NCBI RefSeq assembly: GCF_000269605.1
Contig: NZ_AKCI01000001.1
Span: 806,001-870,000, forward strand
DNA: 64,000 nt
Direction: 5' to 3'
From: Scardovia wiggsiae F0424
Lineage (GTDB): Bacteria > Actinomycetota > Actinomycetes > Actinomycetales > Bifidobacteriaceae
In this document: piece by piece, positions 26,059-35,991 of the stretch
Position numbering within the stretch: the first letter of the stretch is position 1
Layout: each line of letters begins with the position of its first letter
Notes under the pieces: generated by a model
Told to the model about the DNA's origin: nothing
The model's database searches: none
Seen by the model: the letters and a program-made list of their open reading frames with translations, nothing else
Position numbers and translations under genes: made by a program

Positions 26059-26592
26059 ATGAAAGCTGTACTCCATACTTCCCTCGGCGATATCACTGTT
26101 GAGCTCTTCAACGATGATGCGCCGAAGACAGTTGCCAATTTCGCCGGCCTTGCCGCAGGCACCAAAGAATGGACTGACCCTATTGATGGCATGAAGCACA
26201 CTGAGCCTTTCTATAACGGCCTGACATTCCACCGTATCATCAAGGATTTCATGATCCAGGGCGGATGCCCTCTGGGGAACGGCACAGGCGGCCCCGGATA
26301 CGAATTTGACGACGAGATCAACAGCCATAAATTCGATAAGCCATATATCCTCGCTATGGCTAATGCCGGACGCAGGCGCAGCCCTGATGGCGCTGTCCAC
26401 GGCACCAATGGTTCCCAGTTCTTTATAACAACTGTCCCAACCCCATGGCTGGATGGGCATCACACTATTTTCGGCGAGATCACCGATGCTGATTCCCAGA
26501 AAACTGTCGACGCGATCAATTCAGTTGAGACTGATGCCGGCGACGCCCCGCTGGAACCTGTATTCATTGAAAGTGTTGATATTATCGAATAG
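26059..26592 (+). CDS. Peptidyl-prolyl cis-trans isomerase, cyclophilin type
   Basis: 177 residues, cytosolic. It speeds proline isomerisation in folding proteins. The cyclophilin core has FHRIIKDFMIQGGCPLGNGTGGPGY-type sequence, the Arg in FHRII, and NGSQFFITTVPTPWLDGHHT, which hold the catalytic and cyclosporin-contact residues. No signal peptide, so it is the PpiA/PpiB cytosolic type. The SD AAAGGA lies six bases upstream. A terminator follows at 26613. Confidence 0.94.
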   Translation: MKAVLHTSLGDITVELFNDDAPKTVANFAGLAAGTKEWTDPIDGMKHTEPFYNGLTFHRIIKDFMIQGGCPLGNGTGGPGYEFDDEINSHKFDKPYILAMANAGRRRSPDGAVHGTNGSQFFITTVPTPWLDGHHTIFGEITDADSQKTVDAINSVETDAGDAPLEPVFIESVDIIE

Positions 26593-26608
26593 TTTTACAG
26601 GTACCGGA

Positions 26609-26654
26609 TACAGACGGGGGTGCTGCACACTTTATGGCGCGCGGCACCCCTGTT
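26609..26654 (+). terminator. Terminator of the cyclophilin gene
   Basis: GGGGTGC (26617-26623) pairs with GCACCCC (26644-26650), extended by ACAG/CTGT across a bulge, followed by TGTTTT. It separates the plus-strand pair from convergent guaB. Confidence 0.7.
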
Positions 26655-26700
26655 TTCAGCGCAGTTTATGCGCATTCATCCTGACTGGCCCAACCCGCAT

Positions 26701-28260
<1,560 letters not shown>

Positions 28261-28345
28261 TTAGAAAAGCGGTATGACGAAACAGCATACGGTATTTCGT
28301 CCATTTCGCATGGTGAGACCTGCCCGGGTGCCTTCCGCTTCCTGC

Positions 28346-28897
28346 CTAACCGTCCGCGCCTGAATGCGGGTCAACATAAGGCACCCTGGCGCGGGCCACC
28401 CCGAAAACATTGATGGGGGTAACCAGTGCGGCACATATAAGGATAGTAAGCGCAAACACCTGTGTATCCAGAGGGGCAAGGCGCAGCATAATAAAACAGA
28501 GAAGGACGGTTGTTATAACTTTGAACACCCATATAATGATGAACCCGGCAGTGAATGCCCGGCCCTTCAGGCCTATCCTTTCCAGCAGTATCACGCTTGC
28601 AGGGGTCATCTCACTGAAAACGGCAACGATGGCGGCCCCGCATATGGCACCCCACAGGCCTGTCGTACCTTTCACAGTGAATGATACAGCAGCGCATATA
28701 GCTGATGCAGCCAAGAAAACGCCGGCTGACCATTTCATCACAGGAATAAGCGCATGGGATAAAGGGTACCTGAAACTGCTGCCATCGGGGATGCTGATAC
28801 CGGTTTCCGATCCCGGTGCCGTACCGTCCTGAGGAATATGCCCGTGAGGGGCGGCTATGCCCTCCGACCTGCTGGCATCATTATCTGTCTGAACCAT
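28346..28897 (-). CDS. AtpI-like membrane protein (ATP synthase protein I family)
   Basis: 183 residues from ATG 28897, with GGAGG ten bases upstream. A polar N-terminal 50 residues is followed by four TM segments in two hairpins, as in AtpI/Rv1303-type proteins. The assignment rests on the topology and on its position directly after wecA, where this gene sits in actinobacteria. AtpI assists assembly of the ATP synthase c-ring. It overlaps wecA by 17 bases. The ATP synthase genes do not follow it here. Confidence 0.6.
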   Translation of the reverse strand: MVQTDNDASRSEGIAAPHGHIPQDGTAPGSETGISIPDGSSFRYPLSHALIPVMKWSAGVFLAASAICAAVSFTVKGTTGLWGAICGAAIVAVFSEMTPASVILLERIGLKGRAFTAGFIIIWVFKVITTVLLCFIMLRLAPLDTQVFALTILICAALVTPINVFGVARARVPYVDPHSGADG

Positions 28898-30227
28898 AGT
28901 ATGAATACCTCCGTGTCCCCGCAGCAGGAACGCTTTCATCTGCCACCGTACGGGCAATATCCCCGATGCCGGCATGCCTTCCATTACCGCTATTATTATC
29001 CGGACGCCCATGCAGGCCGTAAACAGCATGTCCCCTGTCCCCTCGCCCGGCGCGGCGGAGCTGCCGGCCACCTCCATGGCCGAGTTTGCCATCCGCAGCC
29101 GTGTCCCCAGCTTTATCCGGGCTATTGCTGCCCCCTTCACGCCGCTTCTGTTTATAATATGGTGCCAGCGTAGCGGCTGTCAGGAGTACCGCAGCAATAC
29201 CTGCACCAATAAGCACGTACCGGACCCGGACAAAAATAGTCATTACTGAGCTGAATGAAATGAGCGCAGCCCACGCCCACAGGATAAGCACTGCAGACTG
29301 GACGCTGTGCCCTATGCGAAGCATGCGGTGATGCAGATGCATGCGGTCAGGATGCATGGGGGACTGCCCTCTGCTCACCCGCCGCACTATAGCCAGGACC
29401 ATGTCCAGCACAGGGAGGAACAGTACGAGTATGGGCAAAAGAATAGGCATGAACAAAGGCAGATAAAGGCTGGCATGGACGGCTGACGGGTCAAGCCGGC
29501 CTGTCATCATAATGGACGCACAGGTGATCAGATACCCCAGGAGCATTGAGCCGGCGTCGCCCATAAAAAGCTTTGCAGGATGCCAGTTATGCAGCAGAAA
29601 ACCCGTGCATATGCCCACAAGGGCAACATCCAGAAGGGTCGCCACTGAAGCATAGCTCGCTGAGTTCCTGCCAAGGATATAAGAATACGCGCCGAAAGCA
29701 ATGCCGCCGATAGCCACGATCCCTGAGGCCAGCCCGTCCAGCCCGTCCACAAAGTTCACCGCATTGATCGATGCCACAAGCAGGAATGCAGTGATTGCCA
29801 TAGACAGGCTTGGGGATGCTGTCAGCAGGCTGTTGCCGAACGGCAATATTACTATCTGCAGTCCGCCAACAGAAACAAGGACTGAGATAAGGAGCTGGCC
29901 GGCCATTTTAAGCATCCAGTCCAGGTCGGCAATATCATCGATGATCCCGAGAAGGCAAACGAGGAAAGCCCCCAGAAGCACTACCCAGATAACATTATTA
30001 TCCTGGAACAGGCTGGATACAAAAGGGAGCCTGCTGGCAAAAAGAAGTGCCGCAGCCAGCCCGATAAGCATCGCCAGCCCGCCCATCCGGGGTGTCGGTA
30101 CTGTATGCACATCACGGGAACGGACTTCGCCGACTGCCCCCCAGCGGATGGCTATATGGCGGACCAGGGGGGTCACCAGCCATGTGACACCGCCTGCGAT
30201 AGCAGCTATAAAAATATATACGCGCAT
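28881..30227 (-). CDS. wecA: UDP-GlcNAc:undecaprenyl-phosphate GlcNAc-1-phosphate transferase (WecA/TagO family)
   Basis: 448 residues with about eleven TM segments in the first 360. MraY/WecA superfamily motifs: LLGIIDDIADLDW (metal Asp pair), NAVNFVDGLDGLASG, LFMGDAGSMLLGY, and the HPDRMHLHHRML loop that marks the GlcNAc-specific WecA/TagO branch. It attaches GlcNAc-1-P to undecaprenyl phosphate on the inner membrane face, starting synthesis of wall polysaccharide. The C-terminal 85 residues are Gly/Arg/Asp-rich and predicted disordered. AGGAGG precedes the ATG. It sits between tsaC and the AtpI-like gene as in mycobacteria (Rv1301-Rv1303). Confidence 0.92.
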   Translation of the reverse strand: MRVYIFIAAIAGGVTWLVTPLVRHIAIRWGAVGEVRSRDVHTVPTPRMGGLAMLIGLAAALLFASRLPFVSSLFQDNNVIWVVLLGAFLVCLLGIIDDIADLDWMLKMAGQLLISVLVSVGGLQIVILPFGNSLLTASPSLSMAITAFLLVASINAVNFVDGLDGLASGIVAIGGIAFGAYSYILGRNSASYASVATLLDVALVGICTGFLLHNWHPAKLFMGDAGSMLLGYLITCASIMMTGRLDPSAVHASLYLPLFMPILLPILVLFLPVLDMVLAIVRRVSRGQSPMHPDRMHLHHRMLRIGHSVQSAVLILWAWAALISFSSVMTIFVRVRYVLIGAGIAAVLLTAATLAPYYKQKRREGGSNSPDKAGDTAADGKLGHGGGRQLRRAGRGDRGHAVYGLHGRPDNNSGNGRHAGIGDIARTVADESVPAAGTRRYSYYGSDR

Positions 30228-30265
30228 CGGGGCGGACCTCCTGAAAGATGACGGACGTTATAATT

Positions 30266-30964
30266 TTACTGTGACCTCATTACAGTGTGCATGGCCGCGG
30301 CCACATCTTCCGCGCTGATAACGCCTTCCCGCAGTACGTCAAGCTTTGCCTGGGAAGTATCGGCATCCTTCCCTTCTGCGATCCGCAGCATAGTCGCCCT
30401 GTCCAGGGATACAACCGTACTGGCTGCAGCTCCCGGGGTGCTCCCCCCGTCTACATACAGCGATACAGCCTCGCCCAGTTCATCTTCCGCCTGTTCCGCA
30501 TCTGTTGCCGATGCTTCCCCTGAACGGTTGGCACTTGATGCGGCTACAGGGCCGGCTGTTTCCAGCAGGTACTGCAGGGTTCTGCCGGCAGGGAAACGGA
30601 CAGCCTGTGTACGCATACCGCCTTCCTCCCTTGCTGTCGCAAGCCTGCATCCATCCGAAGCAGGGCAGACGATGCATAAGGACCCGGCCGGGAAGCAGGC
30701 CAGCAGGCGTGTATACAGAGGGGGTATGATAATGTCGCAATCCTGCGCCTGACGGATATCCGAGCATAATATCTGTACGCTTTTCTGCACCGGCCGGTGC
30801 TTTGCAGCAAAGATCCCCTCCACTGCAGCGGCCGACCACGGATCGGCGATGATCCCGTACACCGTATCCGTCGGTATTACGGCAGTTTCCCCTTTACACA
30901 GGACTTCCCTGATCCGCCGGGCCGCCTCATGGGGGTCATCTTTTATACTGATATGTCCGCTCAT
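30266..30964 (-). CDS. tsaC: L-threonylcarbamoyladenylate synthase (Sua5/YrdC/TsaC)
   Basis: 232 residues. It makes threonylcarbamoyl-AMP from threonine, bicarbonate and ATP for the t6A37 modification of ANN-decoding tRNAs. The YrdC fold shows GETAVIPTDTVYGI near residue 24 and the SSANRSGE block near 143. A full-length Sua5 has an extra C-terminal domain, absent here, so this is the short TsaC form with an extended tail. It precedes wecA by 38 bp. Its usual partner prmC lies 12 kb upstream, beyond the sugar block. Confidence 0.9.
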   Translation of the reverse strand: MSGHISIKDDPHEAARRIREVLCKGETAVIPTDTVYGIIADPWSAAAVEGIFAAKHRPVQKSVQILCSDIRQAQDCDIIIPPLYTRLLACFPAGSLCIVCPASDGCRLATAREEGGMRTQAVRFPAGRTLQYLLETAGPVAASSANRSGEASATDAEQAEDELGEAVSLYVDGGSTPGAAASTVVSLDRATMLRIAEGKDADTSQAKLDVLREGVISAEDVAAAMHTVMRSQ

Positions 30965-31030
30965 CCTTCACTGCACTTTCATAGGTCCCGCACTTACACT
31001 GCACTGCACAAATACCTCAGTACAAATACT

Positions 31031-31669
31031 TCAGCCGGCCTGCGTCTGCGCACTTTTGCCGGTATACGCACGCAATGCCCTCTCAATAAGCGGCACATGC
31101 AGTGCGACCATCATCCCAGGCCCCATCACCATAAGGAAGAACAGCGACTGTATCCAGTACATATACGACACATACACCAGAATCAGGCACGCGGTATCGA
31201 TGAGAAGGATGGCCACTGTTGTTATGATATGCGAAATGCCGAAAATAAAGGAATTGGAAACCGTCCTTCCTACAGGGTTCTCAAAACGCGACTGCACAGG
31301 GAAGACCCACCAGAAAAGGAGCAGCCACAGGAATGCTGCCAGTATTTTGAAAGGCAGAAGCAGGGGTATCTGCAAGGATATCCACGAATAGCCCAGCAGC
31401 GCACCCGCAGCTGCCATAGGGATCCATATAGCTGTTGACTGTACGAAATTCTTCCTGAACGATGTAAAGTAATTCCTCGTCAGGTTCCCTCTGGATTCCT
31501 GGGAACGGCGCGCAGCATCATATGCTGCTGTTACTGAAGCACCAACAGTTATTATCGGGATCGATGTAATGATCAGGTAGATATTGATAAGCACGATATC
31601 CGTAAACCACCACAGTCCCCGCATAAAAACAGAATCCTGGCTGAAAATACGACCCATATATCCCAGCAT
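31031..31669 (-). CDS. YesL family membrane protein (DUF624)
   Basis: 212 residues with six TM segments and the YesL-type start MLGYMGRIFSQDSVFMRGLWWFTD. YesL proteins accompany carbohydrate ABC importers of the CUT1 class and their function is unknown; an accessory role in transport or regulation is assumed from context. It is the last gene of the downstream sugar operon, 143 bp after the binding-protein gene, with a strong hairpin in between that could lower its expression. Confidence 0.85.
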   Translation of the reverse strand: MLGYMGRIFSQDSVFMRGLWWFTDIVLINIYLIITSIPIITVGASVTAAYDAARRSQESRGNLTRNYFTSFRKNFVQSTAIWIPMAAAGALLGYSWISLQIPLLLPFKILAAFLWLLLFWWVFPVQSRFENPVGRTVSNSFIFGISHIITTVAILLIDTACLILVYVSYMYWIQSLFFLMVMGPGMMVALHVPLIERALRAYTGKSAQTQAG

Positions 31670-31762
31670 ATACCGTCCGCTTTACCGCCAGCCCCTGTAT
31701 CTGCCTTCTCCCCTCCCCTCCTGCCCTCAGACAGCCCTGCCGGATGGCATGCAAATATGCAT

Positions 31763-31792
31763 AAGGCGCCCGGACCGGGATCCGGACGCCTT
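31763..31792 (-). terminator. Intercistronic hairpin after the binding-protein gene
   Basis: A 12-bp stem with one mismatch: AAGGCGCCCGGA (31763-31774) and TCCGGACGCCTT (31781-31792), loop of six. No clear U-run, so it may act as a partial terminator or mRNA-stabilising hairpin, which would favour the abundant binding protein over YesL. Confidence 0.5.
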
Positions 31793-31812
31793 GAGTTCAG
31801 TTTTCAGCAGTT

Positions 31813-33141
31813 CTAGTGTGTAGCGTCGTATTCGGTCTTCCAACCGTCTACGAATGCCTTCTTGACACTATCCCACGTCCCGGTGCCCTGGGCGTAAGCA
31901 AGCAGTGCTGAGCCGAGGTCATCCTTCCACTTGGTCGAAGGGATAATAGTGAAGTTCCACGTTACATCCTTCTTGCCGGATTTAGCATCTTCCTGGGCGA
32001 TCTGGGTCAGAGGGTTTTCAGATTTGATGTTTTCCATGGACTTGAAGGGGGTCACGAAGCCCATATCCTTGGCAAGGGCGTCCTGGCCTTTCTTATTGGT
32101 GACCATCCACTTGAGGAATGCCTCGGTAGCCTTCTGGTCAGCCGCAGAAACCTTGGAATTGATGCACCAGTAATTCTCAGACCCTGTAGTCAGGCCCTGG
32201 TTCTTTTCATCGCCTGCACCAATATACAGAGGCATCATACCGAGGTCACCAGCCTTGAAGCCGGATTTCTGCAGATCGGACCATGCCCATGTACCGTTCT
32301 GGTAGAATACGGCCTTCCCCGTAGCAAACTCTGAATTCGCATCATCAGCAGTCTTGCCGGACAGCTGTGTTCTCGGAGTTGTGGAATCATTGAGGTAAAG
32401 GTCAAAGATATTCTTGTACTGGTTGAGGTAAGTCCCTTTCAGTGTCTTGGGCTGGCCTGTGATATGGCCGGCAAGCATTTCAAAATACAGAGGCATATTC
32501 GCCAGATGGGTCTTGAAACGCCAGTCAGAGCTGGAGTCGAAACCTGCAGAAGTGAATGCGCCGTCTACCCCAAGATCCGACTTGTGCTCCTGGATGCTGT
32601 CGGCAACAGCCTTGAGCTTTTCAAAAGAGTTGATCTCATCTGCAGACTTGACAACCGCATAGGATTTCTCACAATACTTGTTCAGTATCGCCTTGTTATA
32701 GATGATGCCGTAGGTTTCCATTGCATACGGGACCGCTTTCACTACACCGTCTGATTTCAGGGCGAGATCAGGGTTCTGCAGCTGTTTGTAGACCTCGCTC
32801 TTGCTCATATCGGCAAGATACGGCTTCAGCCATGATGAGTCCTGTATCGGCCCGCCGACCTGGAACAGTGTTGGTGCATTGGACTTGGCCATTTCGGACT
32901 TCAGTGTCTGCTCATAAGTGCCTGACGCCGCAGTGCGGATATTTACTTTAACACCTGTCTCCTTGGTGTAGGTCTCCGCGATCTTTTTCCACTGGTCAGC
33001 GGCTTCCGGCTTAAAGTTCAGGTAATATACCTTGCCTTTCCCATTCGACCCGCTGCTGCTGCCGCATGCAGCAAGGCCCCCGATAGCCAGCACCGACGCT
33101 GCCAGCGCGCCGATTACCCGTGTAACTGTACGATTCATCAT
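31813..33141 (-). CDS. Carbohydrate ABC transporter substrate-binding lipoprotein
   Basis: 442 residues, CUT1-type (bacterial extracellular solute-binding family 1). The lipoprotein signal ends with lipobox GGLAAC and a Ser/Gly-rich spacer; the protein would be anchored outside the membrane. It captures an oligosaccharide and hands it to the permease pair encoded upstream. SD AAGGAAGG favours the second ATG (33138) slightly. An AACGTT palindrome lies about 150 bp upstream. The ligand is not readable from sequence; the nearby alpha-glucosidases suggest an alpha-glucoside. Confidence 0.88.
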   Translation of the reverse strand: MMNRTVTRVIGALAASVLAIGGLAACGSSSGSNGKGKVYYLNFKPEAADQWKKIAETYTKETGVKVNIRTAASGTYEQTLKSEMAKSNAPTLFQVGGPIQDSSWLKPYLADMSKSEVYKQLQNPDLALKSDGVVKAVPYAMETYGIIYNKAILNKYCEKSYAVVKSADEINSFEKLKAVADSIQEHKSDLGVDGAFTSAGFDSSSDWRFKTHLANMPLYFEMLAGHITGQPKTLKGTYLNQYKNIFDLYLNDSTTPRTQLSGKTADDANSEFATGKAVFYQNGTWAWSDLQKSGFKAGDLGMMPLYIGAGDEKNQGLTTGSENYWCINSKVSAADQKATEAFLKWMVTNKKGQDALAKDMGFVTPFKSMENIKSENPLTQIAQEDAKSGKKDVTWNFTIIPSTKWKDDLGSALLAYAQGTGTWDSVKKAFVDGWKTEYDATH

Positions 33142-33286
33142 CGAGCCTTCCTTTTACTTGTACTGTTACCTAAATGAAAGGATACTGGCGGGAACTGCCG
33201 TATCCGGGCTGCACAGGGTTGTGAGGCCCCCGCAGGCAGGACCGGTATCATCCCCTCCGGCATTGCTTCATTTATACCTTTATTTA

Positions 33287-33300
33287 TTTGAACGTTCAAA
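33287..33300. promoter_or_regulatory. LacI-type operator candidate (perfect 14-bp palindrome)
   Basis: TTTGAACGTTCAAA is perfectly palindromic with the central CG of LacI/GalR-family operators. It lies between the second permease gene and the binding-protein gene. On the minus strand TTTGAA could itself serve as a -35 to TATAAA 18 bases on, so a bound repressor would block transcription of the binding-protein gene. Confidence 0.65.
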
Positions 33301-33340
33301 CCGCTGTAATACCATAAGCGCAAACAGCCCCTGAACATCC

Positions 33341-34210
33341 CTAACCTTTCACCGCACCGGCCGTAACACCACTGATGATGTACTTCTGGCAAATGAGGTA
33401 AAAAACTATGATCGGCGCTATAGCGAGGACCAGGCAGGCCATCATCGCGCCCATATCTGCCGAACCGTATCCGCCCTTAAGGTATTGGACGGCAATTGGA
33501 ATTGTCTGGATTTCCCGCGGAAGGATAAGGTATGGGAGAAGATAATCGTTCCATATCCACATGGTCTCCAGGATACCCACGCTGATAATACTGGGTCGCA
33601 TCAGCGGCACAACGATGCCGAAGAATGTATAGGGAACGCTTGCACCATCTATCATGGCAGCTTCCTCGATCTCGGAGGGGAGGCTTTTTATCACCCCTGT
33701 GAACATGAACACAGCAAGGCCTGCGCCGAAGCCAAGATAAATAAACCACAGCCCGTACGGCTGGTTCAGCCCTATCCTGCCGCCGTCATCCGGAAGGTCG
33801 AAGCCAATAACATCCGCTATTTTGACCAGGGGGAACATGACCATCTGGAACGGGACGATCATATTGAACAGGAAAAGGGTATAAATAAATTTGGCAAACC
33901 AGTTATTCACCCGCACTATCCACCACGCGCACATGCTGGTGCACAGAAGGATAAGGAACACAGACCCTACAGTAATGAACGCAGTCCATCCGAAGGATTC
34001 CATGAATCCCGTGCGTGCAACACCCAGCGTATAGTTGTCCAGCCCCGCAAAGGATTTGGAGTTGGGAAGCTGGAAGGTATATGTTGATGAAATATAGGCT
34101 TTCGTCTTAAAAGAGTTATACAGAATAACAGCTATGGGAAAAAGCCATGCCAGCGACAGGATACCGAAGAATATAGTCCATAATGGGGCATGTTTGACTT
34201 TCCGGTTCAT
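33341..34210 (-). CDS. Carbohydrate ABC transporter permease (MsmG/MalG type)
   Basis: 289 residues, six TM segments. The EAA coupling loop is EIEEAAMIDGASVPYTFFGI with the following PLMRPSII, typical of CUT1 permeases. It pairs with the upstream permease. ATG overlaps that gene's stop (ATGA), with GGGAGGTG upstream. No ATPase gene is present in the operon, so a shared MsmK-type ATPase encoded elsewhere must energise it. Confidence 0.92.
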   Translation of the reverse strand: MNRKVKHAPLWTIFFGILSLAWLFPIAVILYNSFKTKAYISSTYTFQLPNSKSFAGLDNYTLGVARTGFMESFGWTAFITVGSVFLILLCTSMCAWWIVRVNNWFAKFIYTLFLFNMIVPFQMVMFPLVKIADVIGFDLPDDGGRIGLNQPYGLWFIYLGFGAGLAVFMFTGVIKSLPSEIEEAAMIDGASVPYTFFGIVVPLMRPSIISVGILETMWIWNDYLLPYLILPREIQTIPIAVQYLKGGYGSADMGAMMACLVLAIAPIIVFYLICQKYIISGVTAGAVKG

Positions 34211-35061
34211 GCCTGCACCTCCCTGCTTGTTGTGAGATGGTTCTGCAGGAGCGCAATAGCAGCAACGATAATGAAGAAGACCACTGCCTTAGCCTGCCCT
34301 ACGCCTTCGAATCCCGGGCGCCCGTAAATCGTATTGTATATATTCAGGGCCAGCATCTCGCTCTGGCGCCCGGGCCCCCCGTTAGTCAGCGCAAGATTCT
34401 GGTCAAAAAGCTTGAAACCGCCTGTCACCGTAAGGAATGTGCAGACCGTAATGCTGGGCATCATCAGCGGGATAATGACCCTGAACATGGTCTGAGGGGG
34501 GGTTGCCCCGTCCACCTGCGCTGCTTCAAGCACGTCCGTAGGCAGGCTCTGCAGGCCTGCTATATAGATGATCATCATATAGCCGATCTGCTGCCAGCAC
34601 ACAAGGATAACAAGCCCCCAGAAGCCGTATGCCGGCGAAAACGTGAGCGACTTGCCCCAATGCGCAAGTACGCCATTGAGGATAAGCTGCCACACCCATC
34701 CCAGGATGATACCGCCAATAAGGTTCGGCATGAAAAATACAGAGCGGAAGAATGTTGCACCTTTCATTGCTTTAGTGAACATATAGGCAACAGCAAAAGC
34801 CAGGACATTGATAATAACCGTTGTTACTACGGTGAACGCTATAGTGAACAGGAGCGCATGGAGGAACGTCCCGTCAGCGAAAATGCCCTGATAATTCTTC
34901 AGCCCCGTGAACCGTGCGTCAGCTACTGTCCCAAACTTGCAGAAGCTTAACCAGATGCCCATAATAAACGGGGCAATGAACCCTATAATAAAAGCGATAA
35001 ATGTTGGCATTGCAAACAGCCACCAGTACCGCCTGATGGATTTCCCCATCATAGTGATCAT
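34207..35061 (-). CDS. Carbohydrate ABC transporter permease (MsmF/MalF type)
   Basis: 284 residues, six TM segments. The EAA loop DVLEAAQVDGATPPQTMFRV followed by IPLMMPSI marks the ABC coupling helix. First gene of the four-gene sugar operon (permease, permease, binding protein, YesL). Its promoter region has TATAAT (minus strand, 35105-35100) directly beside an imperfect AACGTT-type operator. Confidence 0.92.
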   Translation of the reverse strand: MITMMGKSIRRYWWLFAMPTFIAFIIGFIAPFIMGIWLSFCKFGTVADARFTGLKNYQGIFADGTFLHALLFTIAFTVVTTVIINVLAFAVAYMFTKAMKGATFFRSVFFMPNLIGGIILGWVWQLILNGVLAHWGKSLTFSPAYGFWGLVILVCWQQIGYMMIIYIAGLQSLPTDVLEAAQVDGATPPQTMFRVIIPLMMPSITVCTFLTVTGGFKLFDQNLALTNGGPGRQSEMLALNIYNTIYGRPGFEGVGQAKAVVFFIIVAAIALLQNHLTTSREVQA

Positions 35062-35099
35062 AGAAACCTCACTCAGCTCTGAGTCAATAAGATATACCT

Positions 35100-35119
35100 A
35101 TTATACGCACGTTCTAATA
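35100..35119 (-). promoter_or_regulatory. Promoter -10 with adjoining LacI-type operator candidate
   Basis: On the minus strand TATTAGAACGTGCG (35119-35106) is followed at once by a consensus -10 TATAAT (35105-35100), about 40 bases before the first permease ATG. The core differs by one base from the GAACGTTC of the other two sites. A repressor here would sit between -35 and -10. Confidence 0.55.
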
Positions 35120-35177
35120 ATCTGCTGGCAAGCGTGTTGCCTTCAAACTGCGCCGGTCTTATGCAGCAGGCCTGATG

Positions 35178-35939
35178 CTAATACACCAGATACCTGACGG
35201 CAGCAAAAGCCGCCAGCAGCAGCGGGTATGCGGCAACAAGCATCCAGCGGAACGGAGGGGCCGGATACTTCTCCTCATCATTGCGCGCATGGAGGAACAG
35301 CACCCCAATCCCCGGGGCAAGGAGGAACAGTGCGCCCCATGCCCCCGCAATGTAAACCATGGTGTTTTCTTTAGATTTCAGTGCATGGAAAATGACAACA
35401 AAACCTATAAGGGCAATACCCTGGTAAAGGATATGCTCGCGCAGGCCCAGGCGGAATACATAGGCCCATGTCAGCGCACCGATGATGGCTATGATACGCC
35501 AGATCCAGCGGGTAAATTCTTCGAAGCGCCCCAGCCAGTCCCATGCAGCGAGGACAACGGAACATACTGCAAGTGCCCACAGGGGGTTCTGCGTTTCCCA
35601 CGTGACCCACTGGCCCGTAGAAACGAAATCATACGGTACTTCAGACAGCGCCGCAACAGCCAGGAGTATAAGCGAATATTGCAGCTTCATACCCCATGTC
35701 TCAAAATGTTTGACAAACAGCCATGCTGCTATCGGCAGAGCCATCCACGATAAAGCTTCACAGAGGACAGCAACGGTCAGCGTAAACATATCCATTTTTG
35801 AAGGGTCTATGGATCCGGTCCGCACAAGGCTTGAGCCAAGCATGGAAAGAACCATGAACAAAATAACAAAACAGCTCAGGCGGTAATCGCTGTTCCCCCT
35901 GTGTCTGCGCTTTTTCTTAAGTTCGCTGCTTGTTGGCAT
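35178..35939 (-). CDS. TraX-like multi-pass membrane protein
   Basis: 253 residues, about eight TM segments after a basic start (KKKRRHR). The region FVKHFETWGMKLQYSLILLA to AALSEVPYDFVSTG resembles the conserved centre of the TraX family, named after the F-pilin acetylase and related to membrane acyltransferases. Nothing conjugative is nearby; many TraX-like proteins in Gram-positive genomes probably modify surface glycans, which is inference. It lies between a HAD gene and the sugar importer, same strand. Confidence 0.6.
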   Translation of the reverse strand: MPTSSELKKKRRHRGNSDYRLSCFVILFMVLSMLGSSLVRTGSIDPSKMDMFTLTVAVLCEALSWMALPIAAWLFVKHFETWGMKLQYSLILLAVAALSEVPYDFVSTGQWVTWETQNPLWALAVCSVVLAAWDWLGRFEEFTRWIWRIIAIIGALTWAYVFRLGLREHILYQGIALIGFVVIFHALKSKENTMVYIAGAWGALFLLAPGIGVLFLHARNDEEKYPAPPFRWMLVAAYPLLLAAFAAVRYLVY

Positions 35940-35991
35940 ATCAGTTCAACCCACTTATCCTGTTCCTGATCTGTTGATGGATGCGTCCTCA

